From Strongyloides papillosus (Eukaryota; Nematoda; Chromadorea; Rhabditida; Strongyloididae): 64,000 nt of DNA. A model generated the notes under the pieces. That model ran no database searches. It was given only the letters and a program-made list of their open reading frames with translations, and had not been told where the DNA came from. Made by a program: the position numbers and the translations under genes. Positions 22,300 to 36,174 of the stretch are shown here, one piece after another (position 1 is the stretch's first letter; each line of letters begins with the position of its first letter). Location: positions 2,480,001 through 2,544,000 of the forward strand of contig SRSI01000010.1 in the NCBI GenBank assembly GCA_005656395.1, read 5' to 3'.

Positions 22300-23650
22300 T
22301 ATTTAAATAACTAAAATCAAAAAAAATTAAAATAAATTTATATTTGATTTAATAAATAAAAAAATTTTATTTCATAATTTAGTAGGTAAAGTAACTATTT
22401 TATAATGTAAAAACTACTGTTATGTACCATTAATAGTAGATTATGAAAACTAAAAGTAATAATTAAATATATATAATTGAAATGTTAACCCAAAATTTTA
22501 TTTATAATACAAAAAATCAATACTAATTGTAGAAAAATCCATAATTCTTTTTCTATTTTAATTTATTTAAAATACCTAATATATAAAATTTATTCTTAAA
22601 GTAAATCAGTAAAGTATAATAAAAAATCTTTACTGAATTAATTTGAAAAAAATTCAGTAGATAAAATCAACAAAAATACTAGTGTTGATAGTAGAAATTA
22701 AATACCACAAAAAATCTATACATTATCACATTTAAAATAATAAATTCTATCTAAAAGAATATAAAATATTTTTAAAGATAATTGAAAAGTGATACTTCTA
22801 TCAAAAAAAAAAAATATCAACAAATGCTCCACCTTAGTTTAATGTTGTGACAGGAATGCGAAATGGGATAAAATTACAAGGATATTGGAATATAGTCTAC
22901 TTGGGAAAAAATGGGTAATATTTTATTGTGATAAGGTTTAGTGTCATATTTTTTTTACTGAGACTAGACATTTTTTTTTCTAACTTTATGTTTTTTGGTT
23001 TTTTTCATAAAAGTAGTCATTTTATTGAGAACTGTATTTTTCCTAATTAAAATGATGTATTGAACAGATGTTAAAAGATGTGTTTATTCGAAGAATTTTA
23101 AGTGATTAAAAACATTCCTTCAATAGGCAATATTTTTAAATTAAATAAAATTTAAAATAGTCAAGTAAAATTGGTATTTTTTTGGTTTGTGGTAAACATT
23201 ATAAATAGTGATTCAGTTGGGTTTTTTAAACTTTATTAGTGTTAATTATGTAAAATTACTTGATTGACACAAATGAAATCTCTTGAATCCAGATGCAATT
23301 TGGTTAATTAATTTGAGATTGTATCTTCATGCAAACATCCTCGTTTGTTAAATACTTACTAGTACTATCATTTTAGTTAACTTAATAACATAACATAAAC
23401 TTTTTTTTATACAATTAAGTGCTAAAAATTATGAACAATAGATGACAGCCATTACGGATTTACCCAAAGGTGAAGAAGTTTTAAATAATGATTTGCAATT
23501 AATTTTTCTACGTTTATATATTTTTTTAAAAGCACTATTAATAAGTTATATAAAAAAATATGACAGTTAAAAAGATCATTTATGATTATCATAAAAAATA
23601 TATTTTTTATTAAATTTCTTTTTACAAATCATATATTTTAAAAATCAAAT
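22300..23650. other. Intergenic, AT-rich, 1.35 kb
   Basis: Promoter side of the PRMT5 transcription unit and 3' side of the GPI-protein gene. Poly-A/T tracts, no coding frame and no inverted repeat noticed. Confidence 0.5.
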
Positions 23651-25524
23651 TTATAAAATTATTAGTTTTAGTAGGAAAAACACTACCAAAAGAAAACTTG
23701 GTATTTTTTTATCTGAAACATTATTTGTTTTTACTTGAGATAAAAAGTTATCATTTGTATTCTTTCTTGTTTTAGATGGTTCATCCTCAACATTATCAAT
23801 CATATCAGCATAATTAGATTCATCGCGAAATTTTATTTCTGACGGAATTTTGACTTGTTCATCAGTATTAATTAACTCTGAAAATTCATCTTCAGTAACC
23901 TCTGGGTTTGGTGATAGTAAAATTTTTCTCTCTAACTCATCTAAATGTTTTATTTTTGCCTCATTAGAATATTTTGGTTCCTTAGTACTTTGAATGTATG
24001 GTCTTGTTTGTTTATCAATTTTTACACCTTTTCCCCTATGATAATTTTTCGTACTATCTGGGTTATTTTTTCCTATTTCAATTTTCCCTAATTCATTAAT
24101 ATTTCCAATATTTTTAGAAATAGGTCTCATGGCTTTAGATATTGTTTTGTCATCATCATTTTTTTTATCTTCTCCAACATCAAGATACTTAGTATGTCTA
24201 TCCTCATTAGAGATTTTACCAACTTTTAAAGTATTGACAATTTTATTTTGTTGTATTAATGCATATTCGGTATTATTTATTGTTTTTGGATCTTGTCTAG
24301 CATCTTTTCCACCTCTTACTGGATGTGCCTAACAAAAAAAGTAATAGAATTATTTTTTATACAACCTACAATATGGTGAATAGGATCTTTATTATTTGTT
24401 TTCAATTGATATGACCATGAATTTGTATACAATGGCTTCATAGTTCTATATTGTGCATTTTTATTTGAATTATTATCATCAATGTTATCTTCATCAAAAC
24501 TTTCATAATCTGGCTGATCATTTGTATCTACTTGTTCAACAATTTTATCAAATTCATAATCATCTAATTGCAAAAATCCCTGATATAACATAGTTGATAC
24601 ATCCGGATTGTTGCAATTACTTTGTCCATAGCACCAGCATCGTACACTTCCAGATTTCTTTCTTATACAACCACTTTTTTTCATTTCTTTTAAATTATAC
24701 TCATTTTGGTGAACGCAAACTAATTGGTTCCTGTCATATAACTTTGAATATTCGTACCACTGTATAGTATCACCCTCAATTCTTATTCTACAACCAACTG
24801 CGTGTTGAGGGCATTTCTCACTCATCAATCCTTTTCCTACAAGTAAATTATTATATTTTCTTATTTATCTTCCCTCATTTAATAGTAATTTAAATTTTCA
24901 TAATAATCATGTATTTTATGTTTGGTAAAATTTTTGCGTTACATTTCACATAAAGAACATAGTTCCATATAAATATCTTTTTTAATGCATACAAAAATTT
25001 TCTTTTTTTAAACGACCAGGAACTTAATTATAAATACAATAATTTAAAAGATGAGGAATTGTTAAAATGTTGCATAATTTTAAGAGATAAAATATAAATC
25101 TACTTTCAAAATATAAATGAGTTATATTTCACTACAAAATATTCACAAAATTTATCATTTCCTATATTACCTTTCACTTTTTGCTCCAGACAAAAGGAAA
25201 TAATTTTAAATAAATTCTTTAAATTTAAAAAGAAAATTTTGTTTAAAACATTTTGAGATATATAATAAAGTAACTTATTAAATTTTCTGAGCATATTCTC
25301 GAAAACATAATATAAAAAACTACGATTCTTAAATCATTTTATGGAATATAATGAAAAAATATTTTTAATATAGCTTTAATATTTTTTATAAAAAATAACA
25401 AAAACATATTTAAATAAAACATACCAGGCCTTATTACCAAACAGCTAAGTGTAGAAACACTGTCAAAACATGTATAAAATATTTGAATGAATAAGTATAA
25501 TTTAATAATATTTATCTGTTCCAT
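23651..25524 (-). CDS. GPI-anchored three-finger (Ly6-like) surface protein
   Basis: Three exons: 25524-25425, 24836-24370 and 24328-23651 (414 aa). Exon 1 encodes a signal peptide (hydrophobic L-Y-L-F-I-Q-I-F core) and the first Cys (L-S-C-L-V-I). Exon 2 has Cys pairs ending C-W-C-Y-G-Q-S-N-C-N-N, like the closing C-C...C-N of three-finger domains. A long acidic, Asn-rich linker follows, and the last ~15 residues are purely hydrophobic (F-L-L-V-V-F-F-L-L-K-L-I-I-L), as in a GPI-attachment signal. It should therefore be an extracellular membrane-tethered protein. The first intron is long (588 nt), the second 41 nt. Exon 2 read alone appears to begin at a non-ATG codon, so exon 1 is needed to explain the start. 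Ligand and role are unknown. A short transmembrane anchor instead of GPI is possible. Confidence 0.68.
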
Positions 25525-28500
25525 TATTAATAATATTATTTTTTTATTTTAATAGAGCATTAAATGCAATATTTATTAAAGATAGTTTAAAAAAACTGAA
25601 AAATAAGATAATAATTATAAATATATTATATATAGATTAATCCTCATTGTGGATAGGGAATGTTAGAAATTAATGATTCCAATGAATAGTTACGTAATAT
25701 TTCGTAAAGAATATATTCTTAATTTGTCTACATTAATAATAGGATTTATAGATAATAGTTAAAAATAGTATAAATTTCATTACCCTAATTATGTTACATT
25801 GAAAAATTCATTAAGCTAAAATCTTCTTCAAAAGATGATTAATGAAATCAAATTAAATTAATTGATACTCAAACTCTAGTATAAAAATTATGAAATTAAA
25901 ATATTTTCAATCTTTTATGATCATTGCTTGTTGAAAATAAAGTAATGGTGGATAAAACTTTTAAAAATATATAAACATTTTTTAGAGAATGTCACCAAAA
26001 TGGCATCCTCTTGAAGGGGAAAACCACACCCACAAGAAATTCCTTGTTAAAGATGCATTAATTCCACACATACATTCGTTGATTGTTTTCTCGAAAAAAA
26101 ATTACAATTTTGTTATTAAAAAGGTTATTTTAAATCATGAATATGTTTTCCATGCATATTAATAATTGTCTATGATAACTATATTCTTTTGTGTTTAATT
26201 AATCCTTAGAGCTATCATGTTTTTAAAAAACATTTATTAAATATTATCACTATATATATTTATAATTGTATAGTACTATTTATTAGTAAATAAATAATAT
26301 ATTATAGTAAAAAAATAGAAAATATTATTTTAATGACTATATAGTTATGGGAATAACAAAATAAGTATATGATATATTAAAAGATCTCTATTAACTCAAT
26401 TAGAAAAGCTCATTAACAGAAATTATATAAGTAATTTCCAAGCTAAACATACATATACTGTTAATATTTAATAAAAGAAAACATACTGTTGATTATTATG
26501 TATTCTCAATAAAATGTAAGAAGGGATGTAATATCATGAAATAATCTTTCATGTCCATTCTTTTTAAAAACTTAATATTTAAAATGTACCAATCAAAAAG
26601 ACAATAGACAAGAATAATAAAAGTAATATGGTCATTATCAATTGTGACAGAATATGTTTCGAAAGAAGTTACAAAAAGAATTGATAATAAGTAGTCGGGA
26701 GAAGTATGTAAAAGGTTAAACGGATTTTGAGAAATAAAAAATACCCATGAGATAATGTTTTTATAGTCCTATAGAATTTTGAATGACACGACAATTAACA
26801 AATGCCGACAACTTCAAAATACTATATATTTTAAATGTCGGAAAAAAACAATTATAAAATAAAAAATATGATTTGAACTTTTGGAATATATTAATAATAT
26901 CATCACCATCTATTATGCTGATAAACTTCTTTAAATACCATTTAATTCAAAATTTTTCTCACATCAAATATCTCTTATATTCTTTTATAATTATATTTTC
27001 AACTACAATAAAAAGACAAATTGAGTAAATATATATAAAACTATACAAATTCACTTATAATATACTGTTATCCTTAACAGTTTCCAAAAATAAGTTTAGC
27101 GGAAACTAAACATAAAAGAGTTAAATGCTTTATTGATAATGAGGTTTAAATTATATTGTCTACACATTCTTCTACTATATACATCGTCTACTAAACAGTA
27201 ATCAAATTCAATTTTGTTTTGATTTAAATGATTATTTAAGAAGATGTATAGATACTATATTTTATTCCATAACTCATTAAAACGATATAATATCATAAAT
27301 ATTCTATTTTACATTATTTATACATAAAATAGATAATTTAAGATACAATTTTTGGTAATAAAAATCCGTACTTAATGGTTTATCAGATTATATAAGAGTT
27401 TATTTTTGCAAAGTTTCATTTGATTGACTGGAATTACTTCAATATTTTTGTAATGAAACTGAAAAATAAACTTTATCTAAATTGGAATCTTTTGAACAGA
27501 TATGCTTTAATACCAAATTAGTAGTATTATGAAACGATGATAAAAAAGTGCTATCAAAATAATAAGCAATATAATGACATATGGGATTTTTTTGGCATAT
27601 TTAAGAAAATATTTATAAAGTATGGAAAGAGATATACTTGATAAAATCTATTTGAGTACTATTTTAAAGCATTACTATTATTTTAATATATACCATTATA
27701 ATATTAGCATTGATAAGTTATTTATTTTAATAAATGGAATAAAAGATAACTATATTATGTATATTTCTAATGAAACTTTCTAGGTGTGACAAAAGCCAAT
27801 TGATATACAGTTGAAGAAAGTAATTGAAAGGTGTAAATAATAAACTATCACACGAATATTTAATTATATCCTGTGAACATTCATATTTTCTCCATGAAAA
27901 AATACTAAATATGCTCAACTTTTATTACAAGCTGTAATTTTTTTTATATAAATAAATATTTTAAAAAATATTTTTGTGTTTTCTTTATTTATGCTTTAAT
28001 GTAGTATATGACAAATTTAGTCCAAAACTTTTATTTACTTCATTAGAAGTATGCAAATTCTAATGGATCAAAAACATTTCTTAAATTAATTATTTTATTT
28101 ATTAATTCTCAAAAATAAAAGGTGTAGTTTCTAAGTTTATGAACAGTCACAATTACTAAAAATAAAAAATAATCATATGTCTTTATTAATAATACATCCA
28201 CAATATAATGATTATCTATAATTAAAAATAAGCAAAAAATAGACAAAAAATTTCAATGATCATCAACAACAACTCATAACACATATACTTAAAAAATAAT
28301 AATAACTTTCTTATGCTATTGTTTTTTCAGCTGCCATATCATGATAAAGAAATTTTTTTAAATTTTAATGCAAAAAGTATTATAAAAAAAGATAATCCAA
28401 GGAATAGTAATTTATATTTAATATCAATCGAATTGGAAATAATTCAATAAAAATAAATTTTTAAAATAATTTGAAAAAAATTTCCATGAACATTGTATAT

Positions 28501-30657
28501 TTTTAAGTTAAACAAAACAAATTTATCTAATACTATTTGTTTATGCTTTTTCGAAAGTTATCTAATATAAAAATGATCAATGAAAATTTAAGCACATGAA
28601 AAAATTTCTCTTCGTGTACTTAAAGTAGTTATATGAAGAATAATAAAATGTTTAACTCAAAAATTACTGTGTTTCCTTTGAGTATAATTTAAAATGCATC
28701 ATTAAATTTAAAATATTAATAAAAAAAGATATTTGGTACTTAAACTTTAAAAAAATTTAAAATATGAACTTCTTCCTTAAGTTAAGAATTTGCAAAAAAC
28801 TTTGAAAATTGGACATATAACTATTATTATCTACGATTTTTATAAACCTCTATGAATGTACGCTAAATATAAAGCAATGAGAAGAAATACATATAATACA
28901 GAATTTTTATTACCACTACATAAATACTTTAATTAATTTAAATAATAATAATTAACTTAATATATATTAAATCACTTATTTTTCTTTTTGACTTTTCTAT
29001 GATAATAAAAATTGTAAATAAAATTTTTCAAAATAATGAATTGTTAATTTAATAATTTTTAATTGATTAAAAAATAAAAAAATTATTTCCAATTTACAAA
29101 GATACTAATGACTATTTACTTCCAAAATAACTTTTATAAATTTTAAAATAGGTATTTTACTAAATGGCAAAAGTAATATACAAAATTATTTCAGAATTAT
29201 AAAGAAAGTTTTTATAAACCTCGATTATATATGATAACTCTAATTTTTAAGATGATCCAATTGATCATTCTCCAAAAGGCAATTATTTTTCAATTAAAAG
29301 GTTGAAATAAAAAAACTGATTTCTTAAATTTGAATTAAAAAGAATATTACAATTTGAACTTACTAGTATCTCATTTTACTTGCTTGATACTAAGGATGTA
29401 AAACTTTAAAATATTCAACTATCAGACAAAAATTCTTATAAATTTATCCAACATTTGTAATTTAGCTGCTTAGAATTTTAAATAAGTCAAATTTTAAAAT
29501 AGTCATTTCCGATAACAGAAAATTATTTTAAAAAAGGAAACGATAATAAACACATTAAAATTACTTCTTAATCAATTTCCACGAATCTTCTCCTTTCTCT
29601 AAAGTACCACAAAGACTATAGAACGATTATCTGATGATTAAAAATTAACATTTTAAGGAATTATTTAAATAATTTTTTTTGTTTAAAAATAACAAACAAA
29701 ATTAATTTTTTCAAGAAAGTCATTATCTGATTCCAGCCAAACATTAAGTTCAAATCTATTGTTGTTATTTTATCATTTCCATTGAATTAACACAACTTTG
29801 AGTAATTTTTAAAAAGAACTCCTTATTTTTTACAATGAGGAACAAAATTTTTTGACACTTACAGATAAAAATATATTAATATCTCTTTAAAAACCAATAG
29901 TTGTAAATAAAAAAATGACAATATTCATTGACAAACGTTAAACAACTGAGACTCATGACATTTAACTGCCTTAATTCTATATTTGATGCTTTCGTCATAA
30001 TCTACTAAAAGTCGAAATTTTATTAAAATTTTTGACTATATCACTATAACATTTTTATGATTCATTTTAGAAAAACAAAAACCCTTCTCAAATTTCTATA
30101 TCTTTTTTTATATTAAAAATAGTATCATAAAGTTAAACAATGATCTTTTGTTATTCATTATTTTAGTTTTAACAATATCATTTGATTTTAAATTTCTTTA
30201 TGGGTAACTTTATAACTTTTATCAGTAAAACACAACAATATTAGCATTTAAAATAAACAAAAATTAATACTTGGTTGTTTATAAATAATAAAAAAAATTT
30301 GATACATAAAATTCTTTTTGCATACGTATGTCAGTTATTATATAAATATTGACAAATTTTAATCATACAATTTTTAATATAAACAAAAATACCAGAATTT
30401 TATATCACAATGACTATTGTTTACTTATTTACACTAAAATCTGTCTTTACCTTTTCTTTTTTATGTTATAAATGATAAAAATAATTACACTTTATTAATT
30501 ATAATCAAAATATTATTAAAAAACAGAATTTTCGATAACAATAAATTTATTAATTGTAAATTATTGTTAAAAAATAATCACATTATTGAAAGAAATATCG
30601 TTTCAATATATATATAAATATATATATTTACAAAAAATAAAATTAATAAGGCAAATA
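25525..30657. other. 5.1-kb gene-poor, AT-rich region
   Basis: Very AT-rich with many homopolymer and AT-dinucleotide runs. No confident gene. The only candidate is the 57-codon frame at 25989-26162, listed separately. Part of the right-hand end (about 30590-30657) is probably the 3' UTR of the TANC-like gene. Confidence 0.5.
25989..26162 (+). CDS. Possible 57-codon small ORF
   Basis: ATG at 25989 opens 57 codons to TAA at 26160-26162. The first 30 codons lie in a locally GC-richer island inside an otherwise AT-only desert, encoding M-S-P-K-W-H-P-L-E-G followed by H/K-rich sequence. A TTTTTTAG acceptor-like site lies 4 bases before the ATG, which would suit trans-splicing. There is no recognisable domain or signal peptide. 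Chance is a real alternative, and only transcript or conservation data would decide it. Confidence 0.2.
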   Translation: MSPKWHPLEGENHTHKKFLVKDALIPHIHSLIVFSKKNYNFVIKKVILNHEYVFHAY

Positions 30658-33600
30658 TTAATCTCTGTCACCAGTTGGCATACATAAAATATTTAGCAAA
30701 TTTTGTACATCTATATTACCAGGTTTTATACCATTAGCAATTTCAGCATCTCTACGAGCTCTACCCACATTTTGTGCATCAAAGAAACACTTAGCACGAA
30801 GTAAATGAAGTTCACAACGATGATCATCATTATCTTGTGCTAATACTAATGCATCACTACAATTTTCTATAGCATCCATTAATTCACCATTCTTACGATT
30901 TAAACGAGCTGTGGCAAAAAGTATTTGAAGCTTAAAGTGTTTTAATTGTGGAATAATTTTTGAAAAATTTTTACGTTCATTATTACTAAGATTTGATGAT
31001 TCAAATATTTCAAGTAATTCATTACATCTAGCTAAAGCATAATGGAATCTATGCATTGCATCATTTACTAATTTTTTTCTTAATAAAAATGATGCATCAT
31101 CTAGTAATTTTCTTATTAAAATTAATGTCATTTCTGGATCAACTTCAACAGCTATCTTCCATGTTGTTGCACGAAGTCTAGCTCCTTTTCTTAAAAATCC
31201 ATCCATTGCAATTCTATTTTTATATTTCATTGCAATTTCAATAGGTCGTAGACCTTCATTATTTTTTTCTTCCAATGATAAACCAAGATCAAGTAATTTA
31301 TCAATTAGACATTTTGTACTATATTCCCCTATAAAATGTAATAAACTATTTCCATCATTATCAAGTATTTTTACATTACAACCACGATCTATTAACAGTG
31401 CAGCTGTGGAAGCATGTTTACAAATTATAGAGTGAATCACAGCTGTTTTTCCTGTATTATCTGGTATATCCAAAATCGCACCATGATTAATTAATAAATC
31501 TACTAATCCAACGTGACCCTTTCTAGAAGCAACAATAAGTGGTGTGTAGGCATTTTCACAACGATCAGTATTTACATCAATATTACCAGTTGACAAAACA
31601 TTTACAACTAAATCCCAACTTCCACTTTCGATTGCACAAATTAAAGCTGATTTTCCATTCCAATATTGATTCATTGATAAATAAGCACCTCTAGACAATA
31701 GAAATTGAACAGTCTCTGATTGACCAGAGGTACAAGCGGAACACATAGCAGTTGACATATCAGTTATAGCATCTGTACAATCTAATAAATACTTACATAT
31801 TTGGACTTTGCCATAACATGCAGCACTTTCAAATGCCTTATTTATAGAACTACTTCGAAGATAAGCAATCGGTGCATTAAAATTACCCTGATTTATATTA
31901 TTTTGATGGTTGATTATATCTGATTCTTCTAATAAAAATATAACTAAATTTATATGTCCACCGGCAGCTGCATGACTTAGGGCACATAAACCTTCCTCAT
32001 CTTGATTATAAAATATTGCACCAAATTGTAGCAAAATTTTTGCTGCTTCGATATTACCTTTTTTAGAGGCTTCCATTAAAGCTGTTGATCCAGTAGAAGG
32101 ACATCTATAATCAACTTCTGCCCCAAATTGAAGCAACAATTGAATCATTGCGACATTATTTGTTCGTGCATAACCAAATAAAATAGGTTCCTGTGAGTCT
32201 GGCCAACAAACGTTAGGATCAGCTCCTGCTAATAAAAGTAAACGTGAAACTTTTGAATTTGGATAAATAATATTTTTATGGTACAATAATGAATTCTTTA
32301 ATAATGATTGTCCAGCCATTTGCAACCAGACTAGTTGACAGTCTTTACCATTAGGTAAATCATCACCAATACCATCTCTCATATATTTATGAGGATTAGC
32401 TTTAAGTAAATGATGAGCTAATTCAAAAATTTGGTCAATAGATAATTTTTCATAATTTCTAAGATAACTAGTAGCATGAAGAATGTGTCCCTGTCTAACA
32501 TCAACAACATAATTTGTTTGTCCAGCACATTTTATTATCCATTCTCTAAATGTTTGGTGGCTAATAATTACAGAACCATTTTGTAATCTCGATAATAAAG
32601 GTATCATTAATGATAATAATGATGTTAAGTTATCCTCCGTCATATATGGTTCTTCACTCCTCGAATTTAAAATTCTCAATAATTCATTGAATTTAAGTGG
32701 TCTTAATGAAGCTATAATAACTGCTAAAATCGGAGATACAGCATCGAACGTTTCCCCTTTCTTAAAAATATTCTTAAAATATATTAAATATAATTGAGAA
32801 ATATCATTTGGTATATGAGAAGATATTTCAATTAATTCTCTATCAACAAGATCAATAATCATGTGAATAAAAAGCATATTTCCTTGAGAAAAGTGTAAAA
32901 CTTTTTCAACAAACTCCTGATACTCATCACAATCTGAGTAACTACTTAATGAATTTTCAATTAACAATCGACAATCACGTAGTATTCTTTCATCCATTTC
33001 TGCGTCATCAATATGAACTGACCTAATGTCTAAACCATGAAGAACATCCTGATTTGATGATGTTAAAATGAAGCGTAACCATGAAGGAATAAATTTTCGT
33101 ATTTGTGATAAGAACCACGATATAGATTCACCATCTTCAAGTCTATGGAAATCCGCCTCATCCAATGAATCAATTAATATAATACAACAATTTGATGATT
33201 CATCTTTTGTTAAATCATACATACTACATAGTGGTTCACCAATAGCTTTACTAAACAATTCAACGGGATCATATTTACAGCATTCTATGGGATTACTGAC
33301 AGCCGTAAGATAATGTGAATTTTCTGGTTTACTTAAAAACTCAGCTAATGGATAAAATTTGTTACACTGTACAAATTGTGATACAAGATTACAAATAAAT
33401 TCCGGTATTGCACAACTTGAGGCTGAGTATAATCGACAGTTATGATAAGCTACAACACGATTCGAGATTTGACGAAGCCACTCATAGTTTCTTGAATTTA
33501 AATTTACACATGGCATTGATGATTCATTTGACTCTAATACTATACCAGAATCAACAGTATCTCCGTTAATTGTCTAGAAAAAAAGTGTAAATATTTATTT

Positions 33601-36174
33601 TAAGCAAAATAGTTTTTTTTTTGCTAAAAAGGAGGGATGAAGAACGACCCTGATGGGACTCGAACCCACATTCTTCTGCTTAGGAGACAGACGCCTTCGC
33701 CATTAGGCCACAGGGCCGCCGTGGCACCCACTTTATAGTATATTGCATGAAGCAATTTCATCTACTCATTCAAAATGATGAGAAATTCTCAACTAATATA
33801 TTTTCATTTTAAAATCAGACTTTTGATGGAAAAAATTCTCTATTTATATTTTTTTCATTAAAATATATAATAATTTAGTTTAAAAAACATACTTTTTTAA
33901 GAAAAAATGGGCTATGCAATATGATATGTCTAATAATAGCTGATTTTCCGGATCCATTAGCTCCTTCAATGACGCAAAATTGAGTTTTTTCAAGAACGGC
34001 CATTCTGTACAATTCTTTAAAAAGCCATTCTCGGCCAACGAACGTAATATCCATTTCACATGGTACAGTGAAATCTTCTAAAGTAAATAATTGTGTTATG
34101 TTCTGAAATAAGACATCAAAGATCAATGAAGCAGAGGTTGTAAAATTATTAGATATGGAGGTGACGGAGATTTGAACCCGCGACTTTTCCCATGCGAAGG
34201 GAACACTCTACCACTGAGCTACACCCCCGCTCCGTAGGCACACCAAATTTTTACTAAACGGACATTTTTTTCCCTATATTTTAATTTTTTCCTTTGTGTT
34301 TAGGGATTTTAATTGAAAAGAGAAGTTAATAACATTGAATATAAGTAACTAAAATCTTCTCCATAAATATAATATAACTTGACAATACAATTTTCAATTA
34401 CATAATAGCAATTGTTAATGAAAAAAATTAATTAAATGAATTAACAATTATTTTTTCATTTTGAAATTTTATATTATCGAATGAATTCCACTATTTATCA
34501 TATATTATTAAAGGAAATTATATTTGAAAATTCTTGAAAACAGGATAGTTTTACCACACCTTTTTATATCCTTCTTATTGTAATTTTATATCTTTATTTT
34601 TATAAAAAAATCTAGTCATTAATTGTAAAAGGGTGTGCCCATTATATACCAGTGGTCGAGATTAAATACTTTATCAAATTGTATGTTACTTAATCATTTA
34701 TTGTTACTCTCAAGAATTCAATCATGGTATTTAAAATAAAATATATTCATTAAAAACTAAGTGAATTTGTAAAAACCGTCAATGTAATGGAACTAAAAAG
34801 AATAAATTCTTTTACATAGTAAAAAGGAATGTTCACTTTTGTCCATTAATAGCGTAATTTCAAAACACTCGATGAAAATTAGTGCATAAAAATAAATTAG
34901 TTACTTTGAAAACCCTCTAACATTCTATTTTTTTTACTATTTTGCTGTTAAGAAAAATTTCCACTAATTATATCGTTTAATTTTTTTTTGTTGTTCATAA
35001 GAAGATTGTTAAAATTAATTTGACTTACCAAAGGTGATCTATATGAATTATTTTCATTGTTAAATGATAATTCACTCTTAAGAAGTGAATTAGTTGATGT
35101 TTGGTAACTTTTAACTTCAAATGAGTTATTGAAACTAATAGGAGATGTGGGACCTCTAAAACTACTTCTGGCTGATTGTGTACCATCTTCGGACCTATTA
35201 AAAAGTCCCATAACAGATGCTCTTTGAAATGGAACGTCTTTTGCCGATCTAACAGAGGATGTGCCAAGATTTGCATTTTTTAATGTATTTTTTGAAGCAG
35301 TGCCAAGCAATGAAATTGTTGAATTACATGGAGATGGCATTTGTGATGTAAATGACATTACTTGATGTGAATTGATATCTATTTTAGGAGTTAAGGAAGT
35401 TGTTCTCCAGTGAGCATCATATACTTCACCATTAGAAGAATATTGATTACTTGGTAATCTTTGATAACAACTACTTCTTTTGTCAACAGGAGGAGACAAT
35501 TGTAATCCTCTCGTACCCTCTATTAACGTTTTTTGCTTTTCCGCTTCATCATTCAATTGTCCTTTTCTGAGACTGTCATTATAACTTAACCGATGATTAT
35601 TATTAGTAATATGAGTTAGTGTTTGAATATTTCCTGATGGTGGTAAAAGCCCATTAGGATTATTATCTTTTGGTGTTGTCGATGTGACACAACCTCGACA
35701 TACTCGAAATGAGGAACTCCTAAGGGGTGACGAGGTAAGAGAGGTTGTGTTTTTTGTTTCAAATGAACTATCAACAGATGATTTTCTAAATGACTCTATT
35801 TTAATATGTTCGCCATTAGTCTTTCTAATCATTAATGATGGAGAATTATGATAATGACTAGTAGATAGATTTTGTTGTGAAGTATTATTATCTACACTAG
35901 AAATAGATTCTTTTAATGATGCTACTGATGAAGGTCTTTCGAAATTCCAACCTGTTGTTTCAACTCCACTTGAACCTTTGTTTTTTCTTGATAACCTTGG
36001 TGTTGCAGGTAGCCTGAATAGTTTACTTTTAAAAGGATTCATCTGCCTTAACGATCGACGTAAACTACCAAAATTATTAAAAGAATTTCCTTGATTAGTA
36101 TGATCAACTGTACCATAATCACTACCACTACTTTCTCTCCTTGAAGAGAGACGATCTGGAGGAATATACATCAT
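30658..36174 (-). CDS. TANC-family scaffold protein (P-loop ATPase, ankyrin repeats, TPR-like)
   Basis: Three exons: 36174-35029, 34102-33893 and 33573-30658 (1423 aa), all joined in phase 0. Residues 1-382 are Ser/Thr/Asn-rich and disordered. Exon 2 encodes I-T-F-V-G-R-E-W-L-F followed by a P-loop, G-A-N-G-S-G-K-S-A-I-I, matching the F-V-G-R-D-W-L-F-x-E-I start of the TANC STAND-type ATPase. Exon 3 starts with the rest of the ATPase (V-V-A-Y-H-x-C; I-I-L-I-D-S-L-D-E-A-D-F-H Walker-B-like), then about ten ankyrin repeats (residues roughly 870-1230), then TPR-like helices (A-M-H-R-F-H-Y-A-L-A-R-C...A-R-R-D-A-E-I-A-N-G-I-K-P-G). This order is that of TANC1/2 and fly rolling pebbles, scaffolds at synapses and fusing myoblasts. 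The C-terminal PDZ ligand of vertebrate TANCs is absent. Start choice: the first in-frame ATG (36174); upstream codons have no ATG. Each intron contains a tRNA gene. Confidence 0.85.
33645..33717 (-). tRNA. tRNA-Arg (anticodon CCT)
   Basis: 73-nt cloverleaf on the minus strand. Acceptor GGCCCTG pairs with CAGGGTC and the discriminator base is G. D-stem GCCT/AGGC. Anticodon stem TCTGT/GCAGA around loop CTCCTAA gives anticodon CCT. T-arm GTGGG-TTCGAGT-CCCAT. All stems pair, allowing G:U. It lies in the 319-nt second intron of the TANC-like gene, same strand. Confidence 0.95.
34156..34228 (-). tRNA. tRNA-Ala (anticodon CGC), irregular T-arm
   Basis: 73-nt cloverleaf on the minus strand. Acceptor GGGGGTG pairs with CACCTCC, including the G3:U70 pair that is the alanine identity element, with discriminator A. 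Anticodon stem TTCCC/GGGAA around loop TTCGCAT gives CGC. The T-arm GCGGG-TTCAAATC-TCCGT closes only with an 8-nt loop or a bulged base, one nucleotide more than normal. It lies in the 926-nt first intron of the TANC-like gene, same strand. Confidence 0.88.

Noticed and set aside
24316..24369. Read-through C-terminus of GPI-protein exon 2
   Set aside because: This is the 41-nt intron; splicing joins to a long open exon in phase.
25106..25294. 62-codon minus-strand frame between exons 1 and 2 of the GPI-protein gene
   Set aside because: Lies in the intron, AT-codon composition, no domain.
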